Assembly: GCF_003112775.1 (NCBI RefSeq)
Contig: NZ_BFCH01000001.1
Span: forward strand, 124,001-188,000
From: Mycobacterium montefiorense
GTDB lineage: Bacteria; Actinomycetota; Actinomycetes; Mycobacteriales; Mycobacteriaceae
Direction of reading: 5' to 3'
Length of the DNA stretch: 64,000 nt
Both the position numbers and the translations under genes were made by a program. The notes below the pieces were generated by a model that was not told the DNA's origin, made no database searches, and saw only the letters and a program-made list of their open reading frames with translations. Below are positions 1 to 9,386 of the stretch, piece after piece. Position 1 is the stretch's first letter. Every line of letters begins with the position of its first letter.

Positions 1-2218
1 GCGCATCGATCTCCGCGAGCGGACGGCCGGCCCAGAATGACTGGGCTAGCAGGACTGCGACCAGGTAGGCGGCATACTCCTGGTCGCCTTGATCGAGTGC
101 CTCCTCGGCGCTGTCGCGAAGCTCGCCCAAGCCGTCGCGGATCGGTTGCCGCCAGTGGCGGATGTAGTCCAGGTGCATGAACACCGTCTGCGGCCGGGTC
201 TCCCGGAATTCCGGGCGCTCGGCAAGCTGCATGGCTACCTCGCCGAAGCGCTGACCGCCCGCGTAGTCACCGACCAGCACGAGGACAATCCCGTACGCGG
301 CCATGACCAGCGGCGAGGACGGTGTGTGGCCGTACGCCAAGGTCAGATTGAGTTGCTTTCGGACCAGCAAGGGCAGGAGGTTCGGCCGGACGAGCACCGC
401 CATGCTGCACAGTTCGACAAGAATCCGGTGCAGCGCGATGAATCCCTGGTCATCGCAGTGCGGGAGCCGCAGCAGCCGCTCGGTGCTCCAGCCACGCATC
501 GTCAGCCTCATCCGGGCGATCGCGTTGCCCATCCGTGGCTTGCCCGCGTCGCTTGGCACCCTTTCGCCGAACTCGTCGAGCGTCTTAAGCCCGATCTCGA
601 GCGCCTCCTGCAAACGGTTCTCTGCGACGCGCCCCTTGAGCCGCAGGTATGCGAGTCGCGCGCGGTCCGCGGGCTCGCGCAGGATCGTCTCGGCCTCGTC
701 GAGTAGCGCGTTGAGCGCTGTCACATCACCGACCAGCAATGCCGCGTCGGCGGCGTCGAGTTGCAGCTCCCGGGTCAGCGCGAAGTGTGCGGCCCAACGT
801 TGCTCACCGAGCAGGTCCAAAGCGTTCCGGCAGTACCCGAAGGCCAACGGGAACGAGGCCTGCGCTCGAGCCTTGCGCGCGGCCCGCCGCACTACCTCGA
901 CGAACCGGGTGCGCTCTACGTCGTCGGCCAGCCCGAGGCCACCGATGCCGACGTGGCGCGCGGCTTCGAACACCCGAGCGTCGCCGAGCGTGACCAGCCG
1001 TCGGCCGAGGCGCAGGTGAATGGCGCGCATGTCGTCGGCGGACAGCGTCGCGCGCGCCGTTTCGGCCACGCGGTCGTGGCTGAACCGATAGCGGGCGTCG
1101 CGGCTGATCGCGTTGGTGATCCGCTGGCCGCCGCCGTCGAGGGCCTCGATCAGCCGAAGCTCGAGGCAGGCCCAGAGCGCGTGGGCCACGACGTCGGGCG
1201 ACCGTGCGGCCGCTGCCGTGGCGTCGTCGAGGTCGAACTCACCACCGATGCATGACAGCGAACTCAACACTTCCCGGTCGCCGGTGCGAAGTTGGTCGAG
1301 GTAGCGGCCGAGGAACTCGGCTGCCGTCGCGGAGACCTCGATCGACGTGAGCACGCGCAGGTCCCAGCTCGGGTGGCCACCGGGGCCGACCGCGATGAGC
1401 GCGCCTTCGCGTTGGGCGCGGTACAGCAGCTGACGGACCTGCAGCGGATTGCCTCCGGTGCGATGGTGGAACTCGGCGGCCACATCGCTCAGCTCCACGC
1501 TCTGGCCGCACACGTCGGCGAGCAGCTCCTCGACATCTTCGGGCGCCAGCGGTTCGAGTTGAATGGTGTTGAGGTTCTCCGATTTAATGCCCGCCAAGTC
1601 CGGATCGAATTCGCCCGCGCGGTGCGCACCGATGACTAAGACGTTGCGAAGCGACACCGTCAACAGTTCGGACAACAGCAGCAGCGTGTCTCGATCTGCC
1701 CACTGCAAGTCATCAATCGCCAGCACCACCGGGCGGTAGGACGCGGTGGTCGACACCAGTCGGATGGCCGCGCGGTGCAGGCGACGGCGGGCATCCGCCG
1801 CATCGAGGTCGGCATCATCCGAGGATTCGCCCAGCATCTGCGCCAGTTCGGGCACGAGTTCGCAGAGGACACCGGCGAACCCCGACGTCTCGCCGACGAG
1901 ATCGGCACGCCAACTGTCGCGCTCGGCCGCACCGGTGGCCTCCATGGTGCGGACCAGCGAGCTAAGTGCGTCCGCCAATGCTGAGTAGGGCGCCGGTGCG
2001 CCGTCCCGGCACCTGCCGTAGGCGAATATGCAGTTGCGGCGGGAGACCTCGACGCCGAAGGCCTGCGTGAGTGTCGACTTGCCTACTCCTGGAGCCCCGC
2101 TGAGCAGGACGCATCCTCCGCTGACCCGTCCGGCCGTTTCTACTGCGGTTCGGAGTTCGGTGAGCTCGTGGCGTCGGTCGACCACGCGGCCGTCGAGGTC
2201 GAGCACCGGAGTTGTCAC
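1..2218 (-). CDS. Large STAND/AAA-type regulatory ATPase, 3' end outside window
   Basis: The open frame runs off the left edge, so about 739 N-terminal residues are visible and the C-terminus is unknown. A P-loop (GAPGVGKST, residues 41-49) and a Walker B-like segment (LAIDDLQWAD, near residue 168) place it with the AAA_16/STAND ATPases that head LuxR-type regulators and multi-domain kinase/cyclase proteins. Residues after about 400 are helical and TPR-like. The GTG start at 2218 was chosen because there is no upstream ATG or GTG until a nearby GTG four codons earlier, and the next upstream stop is near 2345. The output domain (LuxR HTH, histidine kinase, cyclase or none) cannot be seen, so its role is only inferred as signal-responsive regulation. 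Confidence 0.8.
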   Translation of the reverse strand, partial: MTTPVLDLDGRVVDRRHELTELRTAVETAGRVSGGCVLLSGAPGVGKSTLTQAFGVEVSRRNCIFAYGRCRDGAPAPYSALADALSSLVRTMEATGAAERDSWRADLVGETSGFAGVLCELVPELAQMLGESSDDADLDAADARRRLHRAAIRLVSTTASYRPVVLAIDDLQWADRDTLLLLSELLTVSLRNVLVIGAHRAGEFDPDLAGIKSENLNTIQLEPLAPEDVEELLADVCGQSVELSDVAAEFHHRTGGNPLQVRQLLYRAQREGALIAVGPGGHPSWDLRVLTSIEVSATAAEFLGRYLDQLRTGDREVLSSLSCIGGEFDLDDATAAAARSPDVVAHALWACLELRLIEALDGGGQRITNAISRDARYRFSHDRVAETARATLSADDMRAIHLRLGRRLVTLGDARVFEAARHVGIGGLGLADDVERTRFVEVVRRAARKARAQASFPLAFGYCRNALDLLGEQRWAAHFALTRELQLDAADAALLVGDVTALNALLDEAETILREPADRARLAYLRLKGRVAENRLQEALEIGLKTLDEFGERVPSDAGKPRMGNAIARMRLTMRGWSTERLLRLPHCDDQGFIALHRILVELCSMAVLVRPNLLPLLVRKQLNLTLAYGHTPSSPLVMAAYGIVLVLVGDYAGGQRFGEVAMQLAERPEFRETRPQTVFMHLDYIRHWRQPIRDGLGELRDSAEEALDQGDQEYAAYLVAVLLAQSFWAGRPLAEIDA

Positions 2219-2489
2219 GGCGCAGGGCACACCATGGCGGGCGCCGTCCCGCAGACGGCGCTGCAAGGGGATCGCAAGCCGAGGCGCATGTGCACTCCCC
2301 TCCAAGGGAAATGTCCACCCACCGCAGTGACGGTCCCCCCGCTACGGGACTGTGTAGCTCCGATCTGCAGGTAGTAGAGGAGCATAGCCCAAACGCCGGA
2401 CACGGTGCGAGATTTCGACGGTCAAGCAGATCGGTGGGCAGGCGGGTATGCACGAATAGTGATGACCTGGTCGTCGCGACGCGGTCGGG

Positions 2490-3299
2490 CTAAGTGTGAG
2501 TCGGTTTGAATGCATCCGCGGGCTGGGCCACGGCCAGTGCGGAGCTGGTGCCGATCGGGCCGTGGCAGTCGAACAGGGTCGCCGCGCCGGTGGCGACCCC
2601 TGCTGTGCCGTAGTGGCTTTGAGCGGCCAACCCGACAAATTCACCATCGGGCAGTCGGCTCGCGGTAACGGTGTAGTCGGCATTGATGTAGCGCAATCCG
2701 CCTGTGCCCCAATGGGTGAGCGAACTCGTGATGTCACCGACGAAGGCCAGGCGAGTAAACGGTGTCAACGGGTAGCCTTGCACCATCGGGCGAAACACTC
2801 GCGCCCAGGCGAACTTCTGGGAGTGGGATTGCTCCCACTCGCCCGCCGCGATGCCGGGACTGCCTTCGAACGTGGCCCCGTACCCCCAAATGAGGAACGG
2901 CATGTCGGTAGGAAAACCGTCGTAGGACGTCGGCAGCGCCGGCATCTGGACCGGAAAGGACCACACTTGGCCCTCGGGATGATCGCCGCGACGCAGGAAC
3001 AGCGCACTAGCGCGGGCGACGACCGTGCCGCGCTGAATCAGGGCGGCATCGACCAGCTTGATGCGGCGGCCTTCGCGTTGTATCGAAGTCTGAATCTGCA
3101 CCGGTCGCAGCAGCACTGGCCGCAGCAGGTCGACGGTAAGCCGGGCAGGCTGAAAGTCGGCATCGATGCCCGATTGTTCTATGCCCCAACCCAACAGACC
3201 TCCGACGATCTGGCCGCCCATTGCCGCGCCCCACGGCCCCTGTGTCAGCGGACCCGGAACATAGGAGTCGCCGACGGCGGCGAAAAACGCCTCGGGCAT
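2490..3299 (-). CDS. Acyl-CoA thioesterase-like (TesB-type double hotdog) protein
   Basis: The 269-residue product has the layout of actinobacterial TesB-like thioesterases. The N-terminal half carries GPWGAAMGGQIVGGL and a core ending LLRPV, followed by a second hotdog half with FTRLAFVGDITSS and a C-terminal GVATGAATLFD segment. Such proteins hydrolyse acyl-CoA to free acid and CoA in the cytoplasm. The ATG at 3299 was taken as start; an in-frame GTG twelve codons upstream is possible. It is transcribed divergently from the FadD gene at 3363, with only about 60 bp between them, so a shared regulatory region and a common lipid-related role are plausible. Substrate is unknown. Confidence 0.75.
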   Translation of the reverse strand: MPEAFFAAVGDSYVPGPLTQGPWGAAMGGQIVGGLLGWGIEQSGIDADFQPARLTVDLLRPVLLRPVQIQTSIQREGRRIKLVDAALIQRGTVVARASALFLRRGDHPEGQVWSFPVQMPALPTSYDGFPTDMPFLIWGYGATFEGSPGIAAGEWEQSHSQKFAWARVFRPMVQGYPLTPFTRLAFVGDITSSLTHWGTGGLRYINADYTVTASRLPDGEFVGLAAQSHYGTAGVATGAATLFDCHGPIGTSSALAVAQPADAFKPTHT

Positions 3300-3362
3300 G
3301 ATGGCGGAATCCTCGATCGTCACCGCTATCACGATAGGACACGCCGATAGTAAGGACCGGGC

Positions 3363-4895
3363 ATGCCTGAAGTGATCGAAATTCCGCGCGGCCACAACCC
3401 GTTCTCGACGACGGGCGTGACCCGCGACCCCGACGGCATCCTGCGTTACGAGGACCTGCCTGCCACGCTGCTGGACATGCTGGCCGAGCAGGTCGAGCGC
3501 CGTCCCGGTAGCGAGGCCGTGGTCGAAGTCGGTGCCGGCCGACTGACCTACCGGCAGTTGTGGGACCGCGCCGCGCGGGTCGCCGGCGGGCTGCGGGCGG
3601 CCGGTCTGCAACCCGCTGACCGGGTGGCGGTGCGCTATCCCGCGGGTATCAATTGGGTGTTGGCGTTTTGGGGAACGGTGATGGCCGGCGGCATTGCGGT
3701 GGCGGTCAATACGCGCTCGGCGCAGCCCGAAATCGAGTTCGTGCTGTCCGACGCGGGTGCGCGAGTGGATCTGTCCGCGGACACACCGCTGCCCGACGGC
3801 CTACCCTATGTGGCCGAAGGACTCACGCCGTTGGACACCGCCGCGCTGTTCTACACCTCGGGGACCACCGGGCATCCCAAGGGCGTGCCGACCACCCATG
3901 AGGCATTCGTCACCAACACCGAGAATTGTGTTCGGTGCATGGGATTTCCGCCACATGCCAGTGAGGAGCTGCGCACCCTGATCTCGGTGCCGCTGTTTCA
4001 CGTAACCGGTTGTAATACACAATTATTAGTCGCTGTGCGACTCGGGGGAGCCTCGGTGATCATGCCGACGCTCAACCTAGACGAGCTGACCGCCACGCTG
4101 AGCATCGAACGCATTTCGCAGCTGGTGACTGTTCCCGCGATTTACGCATTATTACTGCGGCACAAGGAATTTCATTCCATGGATATCTCCGGTGTTCGCT
4201 GGGTGGGCTACGGTGGGGCGCCTATCGCGCCCTCGTTGGTGCGGTCGGTGAAGAACGCCTTTCCGCAGGCAAAGGTGTTCAACGGCTACGGCATGACCGA
4301 GTCCGCCTCGCTGATGACCGTGCTACCCGACTCCGACGCGGTCGAACACGCCGACTCGGTGGGGTACGCGGTCCCCACCGTGGATCTCGGCGTGATCCCC
4401 AGCGGTGACGACGCAGGTGTCGGTGAGTTGGTGGCGCGCGGGGCCAATCTGACTGCTGGATACTGGAACCGGCCGCAGGCGTCCGAGGAGGCCATCATTG
4501 ACGGCTGGCTGCACACCGGCGACGTGGTGCGTGTCGACGACGCGGGCCGGGTGCACATCGTCGACCGGCTCAAGGACATCATCAATCGCGGCGGAGAGAA
4601 CGTCTCGAGCGTCGAGGTCGAAGCGGTGTTGTTGGCCGCGCCCAACGTCGCGGATGCCTGCGTGCTAGCGGTGCCCGACGAGGTCATGGGTGAGAAAGTA
4701 GGGGCCGTGCTGTTCGGCGGTGCGGCGCAGATCGACGTGCCGGCAGTACTCGAGCACTGCAGCGGACAGCTCGCCGATTACAAACTTCCGCAGTACGTGA
4801 CGGTGGTATCAGAAGCGTTGCCGCGCAACGCTGGCGGCAAGCTACTCAAAGCCAGGCTGCGTGGTGAAGTGCAGTGGGGTGACCCGCTCCGATGA
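3363..4895 (+). CDS. FadD-type acyl-CoA synthetase (AMP-forming)
   Basis: A 510-residue ANL-superfamily adenylating enzyme that activates a carboxylic acid with ATP and CoA to give acyl-CoA. Visible motifs: the P-loop TSGTTGHPKG at residues 165-174, the A5 motif GYGMTES, the A7/A8 region GWLHTGDVV and DRLKDIINRGGENVSS, and the C-terminal catalytic-lysine motif GGKLLKARL. The length is near the usual 500-560. It overlaps the downstream carboxylase by four bases (ATGA at 4892-4895), so the two are translationally coupled: the acid is probably activated here and then carboxylated by the next gene product. The exact chain length is not predictable from sequence. Confidence 0.9.
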   Translation: MPEVIEIPRGHNPFSTTGVTRDPDGILRYEDLPATLLDMLAEQVERRPGSEAVVEVGAGRLTYRQLWDRAARVAGGLRAAGLQPADRVAVRYPAGINWVLAFWGTVMAGGIAVAVNTRSAQPEIEFVLSDAGARVDLSADTPLPDGLPYVAEGLTPLDTAALFYTSGTTGHPKGVPTTHEAFVTNTENCVRCMGFPPHASEELRTLISVPLFHVTGCNTQLLVAVRLGGASVIMPTLNLDELTATLSIERISQLVTVPAIYALLLRHKEFHSMDISGVRWVGYGGAPIAPSLVRSVKNAFPQAKVFNGYGMTESASLMTVLPDSDAVEHADSVGYAVPTVDLGVIPSGDDAGVGELVARGANLTAGYWNRPQASEEAIIDGWLHTGDVVRVDDAGRVHIVDRLKDIINRGGENVSSVEVEAVLLAAPNVADACVLAVPDEVMGEKVGAVLFGGAAQIDVPAVLEHCSGQLADYKLPQYVTVVSEALPRNAGGKLLKARLRGEVQWGDPLR

Positions 4896-7800
4896 GCGCT
4901 ACCCTGCTGATCGCGAACCGCGGCGAGATCGCACTTCGGATCATCCGCACCGCCACCGAATTGGGTATGCAGACGATCGCGGTCTACGCCGAGGACGACG
5001 CCGATAGTCCGCACGTGCACGCGGCGGACGAAGCGATCGGTCTGCCGGGCAGCGGAGCGCAAGCCTACCTGGACCAGTCGTCGCTACTGGCGGCGGCGAA
5101 GAATGCCGGCGCGGGGCTGATTCATCCAGGCTATGGCTTTCTCTCGGAGAACGCCGATTTCGCTCGCGCGTGCACAACGGCCGGGTACACGTTCGTGGGG
5201 CCGGACGCCGACGTGCTCGAGACGGTCGGTAATAAATCCGCGGCGCGCGCCGCCGCGATCGCCGCCGGTGTGCCGGTGTTGCCCGCCACCGTTGGGCCCA
5301 GCAGCGCCGCGGACATCCGGGCATTCTTCGCCACTCAAGGTGGGGCTGTCATGATCAAGGCGCTGGCAGGCGGCGGCGGGCGCGGTATGCGCCGAGTCGA
5401 TAGCGCTGATCAGATCGACAATGCCCACCGGCTGTGTGCCGCGGAGGCGCAACTGGGATTCGGCGATGCGGCGGTGTTCGCCGAGGCGGTTCTCGACGAC
5501 GCCAGGCACATCGAGGTTCAGATCGTCGCCGCGCCCGCCGGGCCCCGAACGCATGCGCTCGCCCTGGGCGACCGCGATTGCAGCCTCCAGCGCCGCTACC
5601 AGAAGATCGTCGAAATAGCTCCTGCTCAAGGGATTTCGGATGCGTTGCGCCACCAGCTACACCTGGCCGCCGCCCGGCTGTGCGGCAGAGTCGGACTGCG
5701 CGGGCTGGCCACCGTCGAGTTCCTGGTCGCCGGTGAAACATTCGTCTTCCTTGAGGTCAACCCCCGCATTCAGGTCGAGCACACGATCACCGAGCAGACC
5801 ACCGGGGTGGACCTGGTCGCGGCACAGCTCGCCATCGCCGGCGGCGCCTCCTACTACCAGCTGGGATTGCCGTCCGGAATCGCCTCTGACGGTGACGAAG
5901 TCATCGGCGAGCCCGCCGCACGGCGCGGCATTGCGATACAGGCCCGGGTCAACATGGAAACCCTGACGGCCGACGGGGCGGTCGTGCCCGCCGCAGGCGT
6001 CTTAACGGTGTTCTCGCCGCCGAGCGGTCCGGGTGTACGCGTCGACACCTTCGGCCGGACGGGGCTGGCGTTGAGTGCGCGATACGACTCGCTGCTGGCC
6101 AATGTCATCACCCACGTGCACGGGTCGTCGCTGCAGGCGGCACTGCGCAAGTTGCGCACCGCGCTGGCCGAATTCGGTATCGAGGGTGTCCGCACGAACA
6201 TCAATTTCCTGCAAGAGCTGCTGTCCGACAGCCAAATTCAGTCCGGCGTGGTGACGACGGGCTTCCTCGATGCCAAGCTTCCGAAGTTGGCGGCCGCGGC
6301 GCTCACCCACGAACACGACACCCGGATGGCGTCCGTCGAACTCTATCCCGGTGAGGAAGCGCTACGTGCGCAGCTGGCCGGCACCGTGGTCGAGGTGGCG
6401 CCCGAGGGCACCGAGCTTTCTCCCGGCGATCAACTGGTCGTGCTCGAGGCGATGAAAATGCAACATGTGCTCGTCGCACCGCACGCGCTGCGAACGGTCC
6501 GCAATCTCGTGACACCCGGTCAGGTTGTCGGAACCGGCGATCCACTGGTGGTCTTCACCCGCACCGGGGCCAGTATCGGCGGCGAGTCCGCTGTCGCCGC
6601 GGTCGATCTCGACCGGCCGCGCGCCGACCTCGATGAGGTCCGGCGGCGCCATCTGCTCACCCTTGACGAAGGACGCGAAGCCGCAGTAGCCAAGCGGCAC
6701 AACAAGGGTCGGCGCACCGCTCGGGAGAACATCGCCGATCTGGTCGACGCCGGCAGCTTCGTCGAATACGGCGCGCTCGCCATTGCCGCGCAACGCAGCC
6801 GGCGCTCCGAAGAGGACCTCATCGCCAACACCCCGGCCGACGGCCTGGTCGCCGGCCTGGCAACCATCGGCGCCGGCCGATTTGGGCGGGCGGCGGCCGA
6901 GACAGTGGTGGTGTCCTACGACTACACCGTCCTCGCCGGAACGCAGGGCATGCGCAACCATGCCAAGACGGACCGCGTCTTCGACGTGGCCGCCCGAAAG
7001 CGGTTGCCGATAGTGCTGTTCGCCGAGGGTGGGGGCGGACGGCCCGGCGACACCGACGTCGGTGGTGCGGCGGGCCTGGATGTGCCGACATTCCGGGTGC
7101 TGGCCGGGCTGCGCGGCCGGGTGCCGTTGGTGTCCATCGTCTCCGGGCGTTGCTTCGCCGGAAACGCCGCGCTGGCCGGAGTGTGCGACGTGATCATCGC
7201 GACCCCGGACGCCAATATCGGGATGGGCGGGCCGGCAATGATCGAGGGCGGCGGGCTTGGGGTGTACCCGCCCGAGGCGATAGGTCCGATCGACGTGCAG
7301 CGGCACAACGGCGTGGTGAGCCTGGTCGCCCGTGACGAAACGCATGCGGTGTCGCTGGCCAGACAATATCTGTCGTACTTTCAGGGCAGCGTCGGCGACT
7401 GGGAGGCGCCCGATCCACGGCTGGCGCGACATGTGTTGCCGGAGAACCGGTTACGCGCCTACGACGTGCGGCGGGCGATCGAGTCGATCGTTGATGTCGG
7501 CTCGGTGCTCGAGTTGCGCCCCGATTACGGCGTCGGGATCGTCACCGCACTTGTCCGCGTCCAGGGTGTGGCATTTGGATTGATAGCCAACAGCAGTCAC
7601 CATCTGGGTGGCGCGATCGATGCCGAGGCCGCTGACAAGGCCGGTGACTTTCTCGCGTTGTGCGAATCGTTTCGGCTGCCGGTGATTTCGTTGTGCGACA
7701 CACCCGGATTCATGGTCGGGCCGAACGCCGAGAAGCAGGCCGCGGTCCGCCGCTTCGGCCGGATGTTCGTGCTGGGTGCACGGCTGACGGTGCCGTTCGG

Positions 7801-8119
7801 AATGATCATCTTGCGCAAGGGTTATGGATTGGGTGCGATGGCGATGGCGGGCGGCTCATTCGATGCCCCGCAGTTCACCGTCGCCTGGCCGACGGGGGAG
7901 ATCGGCGGCATGGGCCTGGAAGGCGCGGTGCGGCTGGGCTTCAGCAAGGAGCTGGCCGCAGCGGCCGATGCGGGCGAACGTGAGCAGCTATTCGAAAAGC
8001 TTGTGGCCGCGGCGTATCAACACGGAAAGGCGCTTCGGGCCGCCACGATGTTCGAGCTTGACGACGTAATCGACCCCTCAGACTCCCGCGCCTGGATCAG
8101 CAGGCTGACGGGAGTCTGA
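4892..8119 (+). CDS. Single-chain multidomain acyl-CoA carboxylase (LCC type)
   Basis: This 1075-residue protein carries a complete biotin-dependent carboxylase on one chain. A biotin carboxylase domain occupies residues 1 to about 450 (ANRGEIALRI at the N-terminus, the GGGGRGMR ATP-grasp loop, EVNPRIQVEH). A linker and the biotin carrier domain follow, with EAMKM and predicted biotinyl-Lys522. A carboxyltransferase domain runs from about 590 to the end (SGRCFAGNAAL, CDTPGFMVG, GEIGGMGLEGAV). Most mycobacterial ACCases split these into AccA and AccD subunits. The one-chain layout matches the long-chain acyl-CoA carboxylase characterised structurally from M. avium subsp. paratuberculosis. Predicted reaction: ATP and bicarbonate-dependent carboxylation of acyl-CoA. 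It is coupled to the upstream FadD gene by an ATGA overlap. Confidence 0.92.
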   Translation: MSATLLIANRGEIALRIIRTATELGMQTIAVYAEDDADSPHVHAADEAIGLPGSGAQAYLDQSSLLAAAKNAGAGLIHPGYGFLSENADFARACTTAGYTFVGPDADVLETVGNKSAARAAAIAAGVPVLPATVGPSSAADIRAFFATQGGAVMIKALAGGGGRGMRRVDSADQIDNAHRLCAAEAQLGFGDAAVFAEAVLDDARHIEVQIVAAPAGPRTHALALGDRDCSLQRRYQKIVEIAPAQGISDALRHQLHLAAARLCGRVGLRGLATVEFLVAGETFVFLEVNPRIQVEHTITEQTTGVDLVAAQLAIAGGASYYQLGLPSGIASDGDEVIGEPAARRGIAIQARVNMETLTADGAVVPAAGVLTVFSPPSGPGVRVDTFGRTGLALSARYDSLLANVITHVHGSSLQAALRKLRTALAEFGIEGVRTNINFLQELLSDSQIQSGVVTTGFLDAKLPKLAAAALTHEHDTRMASVELYPGEEALRAQLAGTVVEVAPEGTELSPGDQLVVLEAMKMQHVLVAPHALRTVRNLVTPGQVVGTGDPLVVFTRTGASIGGESAVAAVDLDRPRADLDEVRRRHLLTLDEGREAAVAKRHNKGRRTARENIADLVDAGSFVEYGALAIAAQRSRRSEEDLIANTPADGLVAGLATIGAGRFGRAAAETVVVSYDYTVLAGTQGMRNHAKTDRVFDVAARKRLPIVLFAEGGGGRPGDTDVGGAAGLDVPTFRVLAGLRGRVPLVSIVSGRCFAGNAALAGVCDVIIATPDANIGMGGPAMIEGGGLGVYPPEAIGPIDVQRHNGVVSLVARDETHAVSLARQYLSYFQGSVGDWEAPDPRLARHVLPENRLRAYDVRRAIESIVDVGSVLELRPDYGVGIVTALVRVQGVAFGLIANSSHHLGGAIDAEAADKAGDFLALCESFRLPVISLCDTPGFMVGPNAEKQAAVRRFGRMFVLGARLTVPFGMIILRKGYGLGAMAMAGGSFDAPQFTVAWPTGEIGGMGLEGAVRLGFSKELAAAADAGEREQLFEKLVAAAYQHGKALRAATMFELDDVIDPSDSRAWISRLTGV

Positions 8120-8139
8120 AGGGTCGTGTCGGAGGGGAA

Positions 8140-8514
8140 TCAGGCGTGGCCGGATCCGCAGCCAACGCCCGGCAGGCATCCGGTACCGCCCGGAACGCCG
8201 CCCGGGCCGGCGTTCTGGCCGCCGGAGCCGCAGCCGACGCCCGGCAGGCAGCCAGTACCACCCGGACCGCCGCCCGGGCCGCTGTTCTGGCCGCCGGAGC
8301 CGCAGTTGCCGTTGGCGTCGCAGCCGCCGCCGCCCGGGTCGTCCTTGAAGACGACGTGGGTCGCAGACGGGCCGGTCATCGCCGGGCCGGTCGCAAAACT
8401 ATCCGCGGCGGCCATCGGTGCGGCGGCGATCGCGGCAGCAACAGCCCCGCCGAGAACCAGTGGTTTCAGGAGGGTCAATTTCGCTAACATGCGACTCGCA
8501 TACCACGCACGCAC
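8140..8514 (-). CDS. Small secreted Gly/Cys-rich repeat protein
   Basis: A 124-residue protein with a clear Sec signal peptide (hydrophobic LVLGGAVAAAIAAA followed by an AxA-type site MAAAD). The mature part contains two consecutive 24-residue repeats ending PGGTGCLPGVGCGSGG, each with paired cysteines. The GTG start at 8514 is favoured because GGGAGG lies ten bases upstream; an ATG at 8490 would also keep the signal peptide. It lies opposite to its neighbours, between the carboxylase and the SDR. The position and size are reminiscent of Rv2767c, but I cannot confirm homology. A long open frame on the plus strand here lacks any such features and is judged to be a shadow. Function unknown. Confidence 0.65.
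   Translation of the reverse strand: MRAWYASRMLAKLTLLKPLVLGGAVAAAIAAAPMAAADSFATGPAMTGPSATHVVFKDDPGGGGCDANGNCGSGGQNSGPGGGPGGTGCLPGVGCGSGGQNAGPGGVPGGTGCLPGVGCGSGHA
8156..8299 (-). repeat. Two tandem 72-bp repeats within the secreted-protein gene
   Basis: Two adjacent 72-bp units start at 8156 and 8228, with the first bases of a third at 8300. They differ at only a few positions and encode the 24-residue Gly/Cys repeats. Being an exact multiple of three, changes in copy number would keep the frame. Confidence 0.85.
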
Positions 8515-8603
8515 GCGAACAAAACCTCCCAGAAAAGATTGGTTGACAATCTACGTTCTCTGCTGGCGAAGTTGGCCCCCCACAAAACAAAAGGTGTACG
8601 AAG

Positions 8604-9386
8604 ATGACTTCACTGGATTTGACCGGCCGTACTGCGATTATCACGGGAGCCTCGCGCGGAATCGGGCTGGCGATTGCCCAACAGCTGGCGGCGGCGGGCG
8701 CCAATGTGGTGCTCACCGCCCGCAAACAGGAAGCGGCGCAAGAGGCTGCGGCGCAAGTCGGAGAGCGGGCGCTGGGCGTGGGGGCACACGCGGTCGACGA
8801 GGACGCCGCGCGCAGCTGCGTAGATCTCACGCTGGAAAGGTTCGGCAGCGTTGACATCCTGATCAACAACGCGGGCACCAATCCGGCATTCGGGCCGCTG
8901 ATCGAGCAGGATCACGCGCGGTTCAGCAAGATCTTCGAGGTGAATCTGTGGGCTCCGCTGTTGTGGACTTCGCTTGCTGTCAAGGCATGGATGGGCGAAC
9001 ACGGCGGCGCGATCGTCAACACCGCCTCGATAGGCGGGCTGCACCAATCGGTGGGGATGGGCATGTACAACGCCACCAAGGCGGCGCTGATCCACGTCAC
9101 CAAGCAACTGGCCCTGGAACTGTCGCCGCGCATCCGGGTCAATGCGATTGCCCCGGGAGTGGTTCGCACCAGGTTGGCCGAGGCGCTATGGAAGGACCAC
9201 GAAGACCCACTGGCATCGCAGATTGCGCTCGGACGTATCGGTGAGCCAACCGATGTGGCGAACGCGGTGGCCTTTCTGGTTTCCGACGCGGCGAGCTGGA
9301 TCACCGGTGAGACGATGGTCATCGACGGCGGTTTGCTGCTGGGCGGTGCGCAGGGCTACCAGATGCGGCCCGAAGGCACGCCATGA
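8604..9386 (+). CDS. SDR-family oxidoreductase (Rv2766c-like)
   Basis: A 260-residue classical short-chain dehydrogenase/reductase. It has the Rossmann TGASRGIG motif near residue 14, NNAG around 90, a catalytic Tyr/Lys pair in MYNATK, and the C-terminal ITGETMVIDGG segment. It closely resembles M. tuberculosis Rv2766c over its length. It starts a tightly packed unit, overlapping the following acyl-CoA dehydrogenase by ATGA (9383-9386), which suggests it handles a 3-hydroxyacyl or related intermediate in the same acyl-CoA route. Substrate and cofactor preference are not known. Confidence 0.9.
   Translation: MTSLDLTGRTAIITGASRGIGLAIAQQLAAAGANVVLTARKQEAAQEAAAQVGERALGVGAHAVDEDAARSCVDLTLERFGSVDILINNAGTNPAFGPLIEQDHARFSKIFEVNLWAPLLWTSLAVKAWMGEHGGAIVNTASIGGLHQSVGMGMYNATKAALIHVTKQLALELSPRIRVNAIAPGVVRTRLAEALWKDHEDPLASQIALGRIGEPTDVANAVAFLVSDAASWITGETMVIDGGLLLGGAQGYQMRPEGTP

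Noticed and set aside
303..1019. Plus-strand Ser/Arg-rich open frame
   Set aside because: Shadow of the minus-strand ATPase, which has a P-loop and normal composition.
6362..7432. Long minus-strand open frame (356 codons) inside the carboxylase gene
   Set aside because: Antisense to conserved BCCP and carboxyltransferase motifs; no domain, His/Arg/Pro-rich composition typical of GC-rich shadow frames.
8126..8854. Plus-strand open frame covering the small secreted-protein gene
   Set aside because: Pro-rich repeats only mirror the Gly repeats of the minus-strand gene, and it runs out of frame into the SDR gene.
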